A DNA stretch of 64,000 nucleotides. Origin: Desulfurivibrio alkaliphilus AHT 2. GTDB taxonomy: Bacteria; Desulfobacterota; Desulfobulbia; Desulfobulbales; Desulfurivibrionaceae. The stretch covers positions 1,865,742-1,929,741 of the forward strand of contig NC_014216.1 of the NCBI RefSeq assembly GCF_000092205.1, given 5' to 3'. The position numbers and the translations under genes were made by a program. This document shows positions 8,016 to 16,221 of this stretch, piece after piece. The notes beneath the pieces were generated by a model. That model did not search any database. It was not told the DNA's origin and worked only from the letters and a program-made list of their open reading frames with translations. The stretch's first letter is position 1. Every line of letters starts with the position of its first letter.

Positions 8016-9323
8016 ATGGCAACTCAGATTCAACGGGCAAGAGCAGGGGAAATCAGCGACGAAATGGCCCAGGTGGCCGCCGCCGAAGGGGTGGAGGCTG
8101 AAATGGTGCGCGGCGGGGTGGCCGCCGGCACCATCGTCATTCCCTGCAATCATGGCCGGCAGCAGCGGGCGGTGGGCATCGGCCGGGGGCTTGGAACCAA
8201 GGTCAACGCCAGCATCGGCACCTCCAGCGACATCATCGATTACACCGCCGAGGAGGTCAAGGCCAAAGCCGCCGAGGAAGAAGGGGCCGACACCCTGATG
8301 GAGCTTTCGGTGGGCGGCAATCTCGATGAAGTGCGGCGCCGGGTGCTGGCCGCCACAACCCTGCCGGTGGGCAACGTCCCCCTCTACCAGGCCTTCTGCG
8401 AGGCCTCCCGCCGCTACGGCGATCCCAACAAGCTGGATGAAGAGCTGCTCTTCGACCTGATCGAACAACAGTGCGCCGACGGCATCAGCTTCATGGCCAT
8501 CCACTGCGGCATCAACCTCTACACCATCGAGCGGCTGCGAAAGCAGGGTTACCGCTACGGCGGCCTGGTTTCCAAGGGCGGCACCCAGATGATCGCCTGG
8601 ATGCTGGCCAACAACCGCGACAACCCCCTCTACACCAAGTTCGACCGGGTGGTGGAGATCCTGCGCCGCCATGACGTGGTGCTAAGCCTGGGCAACGGCA
8701 TCCGGGCCGGGGCCATCCACGATTCCTCGGACCGGGCCCAGGTGGCGGAACTGGTGATCAACTGCGAGCTGGCCGAACTGGGCCGGGAGATGGGCTGCCA
8801 GATGATGGTGGAAGGGCCGGGCCATGTGCCCCTGGATGAAATCGAGGGCAACATCCAGTTGCAGAAAAGGATGTCCGGCGATGCCCCCTACTACGTGCTG
8901 GGGCCGCTGCCCTGCGATGTCGGGGCCGGTTACGACCACGTCACCGCCGCCGTGGGCGCCGCTTCATCCTCACGCTACGGCGCCGACCTGATCTGCTACA
9001 TCACCCCCGCCGAGCACCTGGCCCTGCCCAACGAGGATGATGTCCGCGAGGGCGTGCGGGTGGCCAGGCTGGCGGTGCACATGGGAGACATCGTCAAGCT
9101 GGGGGAGCGGGCCAAGAAGCGGGACCGGGCCATGAGCCGGGCCCGGCGGGACATGCAATGGGAGCAGCAGTTCGAACTGGGGCTGTTCGGCCGCCAGGCC
9201 AAAGAGGTCCGCGACAGCCGCAGCCCCGGCGACCAGCAGACCTGCACCATGTGCGGCGAGTTCTGCGCCGCCAAAAACGCCGAGGCCATCTTCAGCGACT
9301 GCACCAGCCAGGCCAAACAGTAA
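8016..9323 (+). CDS. bzaF: 5-hydroxybenzimidazole synthase BzaF (ThiC paralogue)
   Basis: A 435-aa non-canonical radical SAM enzyme of the ThiC/BzaF group. Both enzymes use aminoimidazole ribotide: ThiC makes HMP-P for thiamine, BzaF makes 5-hydroxybenzimidazole, a lower ligand of cobamides. The C-terminal cluster motif is CTMCGEFC (Cys410, 413, 417), a C-X2-C-X3-C spacing; E. coli ThiC, as I recall it, has C-X2-C-X4-C. ThiC-family blocks such as MVEGPGHVPLDEI and YYVLGPLPCDVGAGYDH are intact. A Shine-Dalgarno (AAGGAG) precedes the ATG. I favour BzaF over ThiC because the gene sits under a B12 riboswitch and about 4.4 kb from cobQ-cbiB-cobD. Sequence alone does not settle it. Confidence 0.75.
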   Translation: MATQIQRARAGEISDEMAQVAAAEGVEAEMVRGGVAAGTIVIPCNHGRQQRAVGIGRGLGTKVNASIGTSSDIIDYTAEEVKAKAAEEEGADTLMELSVGGNLDEVRRRVLAATTLPVGNVPLYQAFCEASRRYGDPNKLDEELLFDLIEQQCADGISFMAIHCGINLYTIERLRKQGYRYGGLVSKGGTQMIAWMLANNRDNPLYTKFDRVVEILRRHDVVLSLGNGIRAGAIHDSSDRAQVAELVINCELAELGREMGCQMMVEGPGHVPLDEIEGNIQLQKRMSGDAPYYVLGPLPCDVGAGYDHVTAAVGAASSSRYGADLICYITPAEHLALPNEDDVREGVRVARLAVHMGDIVKLGERAKKRDRAMSRARRDMQWEQQFELGLFGRQAKEVRDSRSPGDQQTCTMCGEFCAAKNAEAIFSDCTSQAKQ

Positions 9324-9344
9324 CCAATCGCGGCAACCGTGTTT

Positions 9345-9378
9345 CGTCCCGGCCCCACCGGGGCGGAGCACGATTTTT
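9345..9378 (+). terminator. Possible terminator after bzaF
   Basis: GCCCC and GGGGC form a short stem with a 3-nt loop shortly after the bzaF stop, followed after about ten bases by TTTTT (9374-9378). The distance to the T run is longer than ideal. Confidence 0.35.
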
Positions 9379-9392
9379 GATTGCTTGACACA

Positions 9393-9449
9393 ACTCCCCG
9401 GATCGACCAAATTGCGCTGGCTTTTTACCTGCGACACCAACCGGGGAGT
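9393..9449 (+). promoter_or_regulatory. Inverted repeat covering the ribosome-binding site of a TauE gene
   Basis: ACTCCCCGG (9393-9401) is exactly complementary to CCGGGGAGT (9441-9449). The second arm contains the GGGGAG Shine-Dalgarno of the gene starting at 9458. In mRNA the two arms could pair over a 39-nt loop and hide the ribosome-binding site. Regulation is inferred from complementarity alone. Confidence 0.4.
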
Positions 9450-9457
9450 TTGTGCTT

Positions 9458-10249
9458 ATGTTAACGGTTTTACCGCTTTATCTGGGGCTGGGCGCGGTGG
9501 CCGGGGTGCTGGCCGGGCTGTTGGGCATCGGCGGCGGGCTGGTGATTGTGCCCATGCTGGTCTTTGCCCTGGCCTGGCAGGGAGTGGCCCCGGAGTATTT
9601 GATGCATCTGGCCCTGGGAACCTCGATGGCCACCATCATCTTCACCGCCGTCTCCAGCGCCCTGGCCCATCATCGGCGCGGCGCGGTGCGCTGGGAGGTG
9701 GTGCGGGGTATTGTGCCCGGCATTTTGGCCGGCACTCTGGGCGGCACCTTCATCGCCGCCGCGCTTAGTACCGATTTCCTGCAAATATTCTTCGCCTTCT
9801 TCCTCTACTTCGTGGCCTGGCAGATGCTCAGCGGCCGCAAACCCAATCCGGCCCGAGAGTTGCCGGGGCCGGCGGGAATGCTGGGCGCCGGCGGGACCAT
9901 CGGGGTCTTTTCCAGCCTGGTGGGCATCGGCGGCGGCACCCTGTCGGTACCCTTCATGGTCTGGTGCAACATCGGGCTGCATCAGGCCATCGGCACCTCG
10001 GCGGCCATCGGCTTTCCCATCGCGGTGGCCGGTACCGCGGGCTACCTGCTCAACGGCCTGCGGGCCCCGGCGCTGCCGGAGTACGCCCTGGGCTTCATCT
10101 ACCTGCCGGCCCTGGTGGGCATCGTGGCCGCCAGTGTGCTCACCGCCCCGCTGGGCGTACGCCTGGCTCACAGCCTGCCGGTGAACAAATTAAAAAGAAT
10201 TTTCGCCCTCTTGCTGCTCGCCGTGGCAACCCGCATGCTCTTTATGTAA
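9458..10249 (+). CDS. TauE/SafE family membrane permease
   Basis: A 263-aa integral membrane protein with about eight hydrophobic segments in two repeats. Each repeat carries the glycine-rich family motif (LLGIGGGLVIVPML near residue 25 and LVGIGGGTLSVPFMVW near 155). TauE/SafE proteins are linked to export or uptake of sulfite, sulfoacetate and related anions; the substrate here cannot be read. I chose the ATG at 9458, 9 nt after GGGGAG; a GTG at 9452 is possible. It follows bzaF by 134 nt with its own leader structure, so it is probably transcribed separately. Confidence 0.88.
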   Translation: MLTVLPLYLGLGAVAGVLAGLLGIGGGLVIVPMLVFALAWQGVAPEYLMHLALGTSMATIIFTAVSSALAHHRRGAVRWEVVRGIVPGILAGTLGGTFIAAALSTDFLQIFFAFFLYFVAWQMLSGRKPNPARELPGPAGMLGAGGTIGVFSSLVGIGGGTLSVPFMVWCNIGLHQAIGTSAAIGFPIAVAGTAGYLLNGLRAPALPEYALGFIYLPALVGIVAASVLTAPLGVRLAHSLPVNKLKRIFALLLLAVATRMLFM

Positions 10250-10419
10250 CAGGGGAGCCCTTCGCAAACGTGGACCAGTTGCCGCCAGCTGCGGGGCATA
10301 TCTTTTTGGCCCTTTTGAAAAGTGGGTGGGTAATAGGTGCCATGCTCAGGGTCTATAGCGGTTACTCATTGACGTCCCGGAAGGACCAGCAAATTTTGAA
10401 GAATCTCAATGCGGAGTGA

Positions 10420-11061
10420 ATGACCGATCAAGGAACAATAATGGCATGGCCTGGCGAGGCAGAGGCATGGGATGCGCTGACACAGCTTTGCCCTGATGAA
10501 ACCAGGGTCAATGCAAAGGTTTTATTCAATCCCCACAACTCCACCTATGTGCTGAATTGTTTTGGCCAGGATATCTTTGTCTCACTGAATGATCGTGATA
10601 TTTACAGCAATTCCGCCTTGGGCCAGGTGCTGGTTAACCAATATGCAGAGTACTCGCACCTTTCGATCCTGAAATATTTAATCCATTCACGCGACCTGCC
10701 GTGTTCAGGGCAGATGATCCCCCCGTTTGATTTACCCGGTGGCGATATCTTTGTTAAAGGGACCCACATTCTGCCTCTTGACGACATTGCTGGGTGTTTT
10801 GATGGCAATGTTGACAAGTTCGTAAAAACAGGCAAAAACCTTGCCGGTACGCAACTTGAGTATGGCGATATGTCGTTCAAGCTCTTCCCCTTCCCCAGGG
10901 TGCCGGTCGTAATCATCGTATGGGAAGGCGATGAAGAGTTCCCCGCCAAGGCGACACTTTTGCTTGACGCTGGCTGTGTGTCGCAAATACCAACGGAGAT
11001 TGTTTGGTCCACCGCGATGATGTCCGTCAAGATGTTGTTGCAAAGTGCGCGGGGCAAGTGA
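10420..11061 (+). CDS. DUF3786 family protein
   Basis: A 213-aa soluble protein matching the DUF3786 pattern as I know it: an early YVLNCFGQDIFVSL stretch, LSILKYLIHSRD, a GGDIFVKGTH block, and FPRVPVVIIVWEGDEEFPA near residue 160 followed by TEIVW. The family occurs widely in anaerobic Desulfobacterota and Firmicutes and has no established function. A link to corrinoid or metal metabolism has been suggested only by gene neighbourhood. Its GC content is visibly lower than that of neighbouring genes. It stands alone, with a 170-nt gap upstream that holds nothing I can assign. Confidence 0.8.
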   Translation: MTDQGTIMAWPGEAEAWDALTQLCPDETRVNAKVLFNPHNSTYVLNCFGQDIFVSLNDRDIYSNSALGQVLVNQYAEYSHLSILKYLIHSRDLPCSGQMIPPFDLPGGDIFVKGTHILPLDDIAGCFDGNVDKFVKTGKNLAGTQLEYGDMSFKLFPFPRVPVVIIVWEGDEEFPAKATLLLDAGCVSQIPTEIVWSTAMMSVKMLLQSARGK

Positions 11062-11104
11062 TGGCCCCGGGTTGGCAGGCTGACGGCGGCAACTAGGCCG
11101 CTGC

Positions 11105-12466
11105 TCAGGGCTCCTTGAGCAGCAGGGCCAGCAGGGCCGCGAAAACGCAGGCGGCTCCGGCGATACTGAAAGAAATCTGCCAGGTGGAGATGTCGCCGGC
11201 CAGGGCCATGTCGCGAAAATAGCCGGCAATCTGGGGGCCCAGGATGCCGGCCACCCCGTAGGAGAGAAAAATCCAGCCGTAGTTGCGGCCCAGGTTGGCG
11301 GCGCCGAAGTAATCGGCGGTGGCGGCGGGAAAGAGGGCAAAGTTGCCGCCGAAATTGAAACCGATGATGGCGGCGGCAATGATCAGGCTGCTGGCCGCAC
11401 CCCCCAGTTCGTAAAAGGCAAAGACGATGAAGGCCTGGAAGCTGCACATCATGAACAGCGACCACTTGCGGCCCAGGCGATCGGAAACCCCGCCCCAGAC
11501 AATCCGGCCCAGCCCGTTGAAAATCGCGTACCAAGCCATGGCGGTACCGGCGATTCGGGCCGCTGCCGCCGGGTCGCTCACCGCCTGGCTCATTTGCAGG
11601 GCATCGGTGCCGAACAGGCTGATGCTGTAAATCACCATCAGCCCGGCCAGGGCGGTGCTGCAAAACATCAGCCACAGGATGTAGAAGTGGCCGGAACGCA
11701 ACATCTCGCTGCTGCTGTACTCCCTGGGGGCCACCGGGGACGGCGGCGCGGCTTTGTCGGCGGCCGGGGCCGCCGCGGGTTCCGTTCCCAGCCGGCAACC
11801 GCCGCCGGCTCCGGTGGGAACGTAGCCCGCCGGAGGGTTGAGCATCACCCGACTGCCCAGGAACACCAGCAGGGCAAAGAGCACCCCGTAAATCAAAAAA
11901 ACCGACTGCACCCCCGGCAGCCCAAAGAGGCTGACGGTATGGAGCAGGCCGCCAAACCAGCTCCCGGCCAGCTTGACCCAAAGGGTGGCCCCGAACCCGA
12001 AACCGGCCACCGCCAGCCCCGAAACCAGCCCCTTTTTGTCGGGAAACCACTTGACCCCCACGGCGATGGGCACCACGTAAGCCAGGCCGATCCCGGCCCC
12101 GCCGATCAGGCCGATCCCCAGAAACTGGCCCCAGAAACTGCTCCCCAGCAGCCCGCCCAGCACATAGCCTGCCCCCAGCACCAGACCGCCGGCGGCGGCC
12201 ACCGGCCGCGGCCCGTAAAGGGGCAGCACCCGCCCCGCCGCCACCATCACCACGGCAAAGGTGGCCAGCCCGGCGGAAAAGATCCAGGCGGCCTCCCGGG
12301 CGTTAAAGCCGTAGTGCCCACCGGCACTCAAAGGCTGGGTCAGCGGCCCGGTGAAGACACTCCAGGCGTAGATGGCGCCCAGGCAAAACTGGATCATCAC
12401 CGCCCCCGCCACCACCAGCCAGCGCCGTTGCCCCACGCTCAGATATGTCGCCAGATCGCCCATCAT
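11105..12466 (-). CDS. OFA-family major facilitator transporter
   Basis: A 453-aa MFS protein with about 12 transmembrane segments and a hydrophilic loop near residues 225-250. The N-terminal stretch MIQFCLGAIYAWSVFTGPL and the loop WFPDKKGLVSGLAVAGFGFG are typical of the oxalate/formate antiporter-like (OFA) family. Related proteins move small carboxylates such as oxalate, formate, lactate or pyruvate; the substrate here is unknown. GGAG lies 2-5 nt before two adjacent ATG codons (12466 and 12463), so either may start translation. Confidence 0.87.
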   Translation of the reverse strand: MMGDLATYLSVGQRRWLVVAGAVMIQFCLGAIYAWSVFTGPLTQPLSAGGHYGFNAREAAWIFSAGLATFAVVMVAAGRVLPLYGPRPVAAAGGLVLGAGYVLGGLLGSSFWGQFLGIGLIGGAGIGLAYVVPIAVGVKWFPDKKGLVSGLAVAGFGFGATLWVKLAGSWFGGLLHTVSLFGLPGVQSVFLIYGVLFALLVFLGSRVMLNPPAGYVPTGAGGGCRLGTEPAAAPAADKAAPPSPVAPREYSSSEMLRSGHFYILWLMFCSTALAGLMVIYSISLFGTDALQMSQAVSDPAAAARIAGTAMAWYAIFNGLGRIVWGGVSDRLGRKWSLFMMCSFQAFIVFAFYELGGAASSLIIAAAIIGFNFGGNFALFPAATADYFGAANLGRNYGWIFLSYGVAGILGPQIAGYFRDMALAGDISTWQISFSIAGAACVFAALLALLLKEP

Positions 12467-12735
12467 CTCTCCTGAATTGTTCTCCAGCCGCCGTTCAGCA
12501 GGCCCTTACGGGGTCCCGATTGGCTCCACAGTTCGCGCGGGTCGATAAGCTCGGCACGGGTTTAGGCTTCGTTCATGCTGCCATGCTTAATTTCATCATT
12601 GGCAACCATGGCGCAATCAAAACCCGATCAAGAAAATCTTAGGCCAAACAATTGTCTTATCTTCCTGGTTTCTTTAAATATTTGCCGTTTGAGTACGCAT
12701 CGGATATGCTGAAAATCAAAACCTGATCAAGAAAA
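12467..12735. other. Intergenic gap with a 23-bp direct repeat
   Basis: A 269-base AT-richer stretch holding the probable promoter of the MFS gene. Two 23-mers, 12616-12638 and 12715-12737, begin ATCAAAAC and end GATCAAGAAAATC and differ at one base. The second overlaps the stop codon of the ATPase gene at 12736. The pair may record a local duplication or an integration boundary. Confidence 0.6.
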
Positions 12736-14190
12736 TCAGGCCCAGCCGGGCACGTAGCCTGCACGTGGGTGATCCGCATCCGCCACCTTGATTATGCCCT
12801 CTTCCAGGGCCTTACGGATTATTACCGAAGCCTGAGAGGCATTCTTTGGATCAATGCCGAAGCGTTCGCAAAGGGTGGCATTTTTCATCCGTTCGCCGCT
12901 AAGGAGTTTTAAGACGGCATGTTGGTAACAGGCCCTTACCCGCTCATCCGGGGTCATGTCTGCAAATTTGCGCGGACCATAGAGAATTACCTGCATGGAA
13001 TTTGCACCTTCCCGAAACAACGGCGGCGGCAGTTGGTAAAGTTCAACCTGCGCTATCACTTTGTCCAGCCCGCTACCTTGCTCTTCACAAAAGCCCATGC
13101 GGCGCATCAACGATGCCAGGGCCTCGTTCCGAGAACGCGGAGGAAGATCGATCATCCGCTCAGCCTGAACCAAGGGGCGGCCGGGATTGGTAATCTCCAT
13201 GCGGTCCTCGAAGATCTCAATCTGCGGCCCCGCACCGGTTACTGTCATATCCTGGTGAATCAGAGCATTGGCAACCAGTTCGCGCACCGCCAACTCGGGG
13301 AACAGCGGCTGAGCCACGCGCAACGCGATGCCGATATGCTCGTTCCGGGGGATCAGTCCGTTGATGTAGTCGACCAGCCCTTCGAATCCGGCGGCATAAC
13401 CCTTGTGACCATCCAGACGGTGGGTGACCGTCTCGGCACGGTTCTTTCCGTCGTAAACCACCAGTCGCACCGCCTTACGGGCCAGCGATGCATCGAACCT
13501 GTCCAACCGTGTGGCGAATAAGATTGCCCCGAGATGAGTGATATTCCATTTCTCACCTACGTCGCGACTGATCAGGCCATCCGCTTCCAGATGCTCAAAA
13601 ATACCGGCACGGTTGTCTGGGAGGGGGTGCCTAATGAGGCGAAAGTATTGAGCGTAATCAAGCAGATCCAGCACCTCGTCGCCCGAAGCATACCGTCGCG
13701 CGATGCCGTGCTCCCAAGTGTAGGGTCGCAGGCACTTGATCAGTTTGATATAGCGCTCGGGATAGTCGGCGAGTTTCGGTGTGGCACTGCCAATACGAAT
13801 GTAGGCAATATTGTTAAAGCCGACAGGCGCACTGGTTGCCGCCGGAACCTCCAGGATCACCACCCGCCCGTCGGGATGGGCGACGGTACGGAAACTGAAG
13901 GCTACACTCGGTTGCAGCCGTTGGGCCAGCCAGAGCTGAAACTCCTGGTTCCCAACCCTGAAAGAGGCCGGATCGAAGTTGGTGCCAACGACCTCATGAC
14001 TCGTATCGTCTATACCCCACAGCATGAAGCCGCAATCGCGACCTTCGAGGCGCGCTAAATTGGATAGAGCCGAACAACGCTTGCCGATCCCATCCGGGTC
14101 AACATTATTCTTCTTAAACTCCAACCAGGGCAACTCGGCCGGTTGTGCTCGGAGCTCATCAATGAGATCAATGTCACGCTTCTCGTTCAT
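12736..14190 (-). CDS. AlbA_2/Schlafen-type putative DNA-binding ATPase
   Basis: A 484-aa protein. The N-terminal AlbA_2 (Schlafen-like) domain spans about residues 15-135 (PWLEFKKNN, NLARLEGRDCGFMLWGIDD). The GHKL-type ATP-binding half has its N box near RELVANALIHQD (about residue 310) and a GSGLDKVI block near 380. The C-terminus looks like a winged helix. Such proteins are annotated as transcriptional regulators or RecG-like ATPases and are common in mobile or defence contexts. The coding region is less GC-rich than its neighbours, which suggests transfer. No partner gene is adjacent. Confidence 0.8.
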   Translation of the reverse strand: MNEKRDIDLIDELRAQPAELPWLEFKKNNVDPDGIGKRCSALSNLARLEGRDCGFMLWGIDDTSHEVVGTNFDPASFRVGNQEFQLWLAQRLQPSVAFSFRTVAHPDGRVVILEVPAATSAPVGFNNIAYIRIGSATPKLADYPERYIKLIKCLRPYTWEHGIARRYASGDEVLDLLDYAQYFRLIRHPLPDNRAGIFEHLEADGLISRDVGEKWNITHLGAILFATRLDRFDASLARKAVRLVVYDGKNRAETVTHRLDGHKGYAAGFEGLVDYINGLIPRNEHIGIALRVAQPLFPELAVRELVANALIHQDMTVTGAGPQIEIFEDRMEITNPGRPLVQAERMIDLPPRSRNEALASLMRRMGFCEEQGSGLDKVIAQVELYQLPPPLFREGANSMQVILYGPRKFADMTPDERVRACYQHAVLKLLSGERMKNATLCERFGIDPKNASQASVIIRKALEEGIIKVADADHPRAGYVPGWA

Positions 14191-14355
14191 GCCGCCACTG
14201 CCTCAACTTCCTTTTCCGCCTCTGCGGTCGGTTCACCTCTTTTGCTTCATGACTAACTTGTTCGTAAAAATATACTGTAAACCTTGGTCGCCTACAACAG
14301 CGGCTTTGCCCGGGCTGGAATTATCGACCACGCCAAGCGGGTGCCCTGTGATCGC

Positions 14356-14934
14356 TTACCTGATAACGCCGGACTCGGTTACCAGGTGGTGGAGTTGCTG
14401 GTCGTGGGGCAGCAGGGGCAGGGAATCCACCACCTGCAGGTCGAAGGCCAGGCCGATGCGAACCGCTTGCGGCGCCTGTTGCGCCAGGAAGCGGTCGTAA
14501 TAACCGCCGCCGTAGCCGAGGCGACCGCCCCGGCGGTCGAAGACGCTGCCCGGCACCAGGACCAGGTCTATTTCTCCCGGCTCCTGGGGTTGGCTGGCGG
14601 CCGGGTCCGGCTCCGGGATGCCGCAGTAACCGGGGCGCAACTGGCGGTCAGGGTCGGTGAGTTGAAAAACTTCCAGGCGTTTTCCCTTTACCCTGGTCAA
14701 GGGAACCGCCAGGCGGCAGCCGGCCGGCAGATGCGCCGCCAGGGCGGGCAGGGTTTCCACCTCGCTGCGAAAGTGCAGGTAGACCATGATCACCCGAGCC
14801 CGGCGCACCGCATCCAGCCCGGCCAGGGCGGCATGGATGGCGCCGCTCTTTTCCCGCCGCCGGGCGGGGCTTAAACCGTCGCGGGCGGCTAAAACCGTGT
14901 CGCGCAAACGGCGGCGCTGTTCTTCGATCTGCAT
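14356..14934 (-). CDS. 5-formyltetrahydrofolate cyclo-ligase
   Basis: The enzyme converts 5-formyl-THF to 5,10-methenyl-THF with ATP in folate salvage. The 192-aa protein shows the family signature VFDRRGGRLGYGGGYYDRFL near residue 140 and the N-terminal RRREKSGAI region that binds substrate. I chose the ATG at 14934; a TTG three codons upstream is less likely. The 165-base gap after its stop contains a short plus-strand open stretch (AYNSGFARAGIID) that looks like decayed coding sequence I cannot assign. Confidence 0.93.
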   Translation of the reverse strand: MQIEEQRRRLRDTVLAARDGLSPARRREKSGAIHAALAGLDAVRRARVIMVYLHFRSEVETLPALAAHLPAGCRLAVPLTRVKGKRLEVFQLTDPDRQLRPGYCGIPEPDPAASQPQEPGEIDLVLVPGSVFDRRGGRLGYGGGYYDRFLAQQAPQAVRIGLAFDLQVVDSLPLLPHDQQLHHLVTESGVIR

Positions 14935-15004
14935 TGTTGCCAACCTGTATTTAATGTTCAGCTTATTGACCGGCAGGGGTGGTTTAAAGTAAATTCACCA
15001 CAGA

Positions 15005-15027
15005 CGCCCGGTTAACGCAACCGGGCG
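15005..15027. other. Nine-bp hairpin
   Basis: CGCCCGGTT (15005-15013) is complementary to AACCGGGCG (15019-15027) with a 5-nt loop. It lies in the divergent region between the cyclo-ligase and mutM genes and has no T run, so it is not an obvious terminator. Confidence 0.5.
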
Positions 15028-15041
15028 TAAACTTTGCAAGC

Positions 15042-15186
15042 GCTCACCAGGGGTACTAACTTACCGGTTTAACGGGCCGTAATCGTTCAGCAGTGCCGCA
15101 GGTTCGGGTAAGCAGCCAGGCGCAGCGTACCCCCTGTACGTAAGCCTGGCTGATCGCCCGAAGATGCGGTGCTGCTGAACGATTAC
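15042..15186 (-). repeat. Dispersed palindromic repeat, copy 2 (flank on left)
   Basis: The palindrome 15079-15186 is the exact reverse complement of copy 1 (108 of 108 bases). It is preceded by the flank GCTCACCAGGGGTACTAAC... (15042-15078), which matches the copy 1 flank in inverse orientation. It lies between the divergent 5-formyl-THF cyclo-ligase and mutM genes. Confidence 0.9.
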
Positions 15187-15250
15187 TAAACTTTCAGACC
15201 ATCAAACATGGACGGCGGTCAAGGGTAAAATTGACCCGCCGTGGGAAAAT

Positions 15251-16168
15251 ATGCCTGAACTACCGGAAGTGGAAGTGGTGCGCCGGGGGCTGGAACCCTT
15301 GGTGCTGCAGCGGCAAATCGCCCGCATCAGCGCCAGCGGCCTGCCCCTGCGCCGGCCCGTGCCCCTGGCCGAGCTGCGGCGCTGGGGGGAAGGCGCCCGG
15401 GTAACCGGGGTGAGCCGGCGGGCCAAGTACCTGCTGCTGCACCTGGACAACTCCGCCCTGCTGATCTTTCACCTGGGCATGACCGGCAAGTTCTACCCGG
15501 CCGTCGCCGACGACCCACCCCGCAAACATGACCACCTGGTACTGCACCTGAATGATCATGCAAACGACGGGCACGGGGGCCGGGGGGCAAGTGGCCAAAA
15601 GGTGGCCCAGATACGTTTCAACGATTGCCGCCGCTTCGGGCTGGTCGCCGTCTGTGCCCCTGCCGAGACCACAGCGCCAGCGCTGCTGGCCGGGCTGGGG
15701 CCCGAACCCCTGGATGACAAGGCCTTCACCCCCGCCTACCTGGCTCAACGCTGCGCCCACCGGCGCACCCCCATCAAAAATCTGCTGATGGACAATCGGG
15801 TGGTGGTGGGGATCGGCAATATCTACGCCAATGAAGTGCTGTTTGCCGCCGGGGTACACCCGCAAACCCCGGCCGGGGAAATATCCCGGGCCAGGTTAAA
15901 AAAAATCTGCGCCGCCGCCCGGGAAATCCTGACCCGGGCCATTGCCGCCGGTGGCACCACCATTGCCGATTTTGCCAACGCTGCCGGGGAGAGCGGTTAT
16001 TTTCAGGTGCAACTGGCCGTTTACGGGCGCGGCGGCCAACCCTGCCCGCGCTGCGGCCGGGAAATAGTCCGGCAGGTGCAGGCCGGGCGGGCAACCTACT
16101 TTTGCCCCCGCTGCCAACGGCCGCCCAAAGTAATATCAAAAAACAAGGAACAAAAGAGCGGCAAATAA
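15251..16168 (+). CDS. mutM: Formamidopyrimidine-DNA glycosylase (MutM/Fpg)
   Basis: This bifunctional glycosylase/AP lyase removes 8-oxoguanine and formamidopyrimidines. The mature N-terminus PELPEVEVVRRGLEP carries the catalytic Pro2 and Glu3. The helix-two-turn-helix region reads VVVGIGNIYANEVLF. The C-terminal zinc finger (CPRCGREIVRQ...CPRCQ) is complete. At 305 aa it is slightly longer than usual because of a Gly/His-rich insertion near residues 100-115 (NDGHGGRGASG), a surface-loop position. The 5' region carries repeat copy 2. Confidence 0.96.
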   Translation: MPELPEVEVVRRGLEPLVLQRQIARISASGLPLRRPVPLAELRRWGEGARVTGVSRRAKYLLLHLDNSALLIFHLGMTGKFYPAVADDPPRKHDHLVLHLNDHANDGHGGRGASGQKVAQIRFNDCRRFGLVAVCAPAETTAPALLAGLGPEPLDDKAFTPAYLAQRCAHRRTPIKNLLMDNRVVVGIGNIYANEVLFAAGVHPQTPAGEISRARLKKICAAAREILTRAIAAGGTTIADFANAAGESGYFQVQLAVYGRGGQPCPRCGREIVRQVQAGRATYFCPRCQRPPKVISKNKEQKSGK

Positions 16169-16221
16169 CTCCTTGAAGAAGTTCACGTTTTTTACTCTTA
16201 ACCCTGGAAGATCTTGGCACC

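Noticed and set aside
9158-9388. Alternative frames inside bzaF, ppc, cobQ and other GC-rich genes
   Set aside because: They are Arg/Pro/Ala-rich shadow translations of strong genes with no domain.
14284-14355. Plus-strand coding fragment (AYNSGFARAGIID) between the ATPase and cyclo-ligase genes
   Set aside because: Too short and without start or end; may be a decayed gene, but no family could be named.
15005-15027. Hairpin as rho-independent terminator
   Set aside because: Strong stem but no T run on either strand at the right distance.
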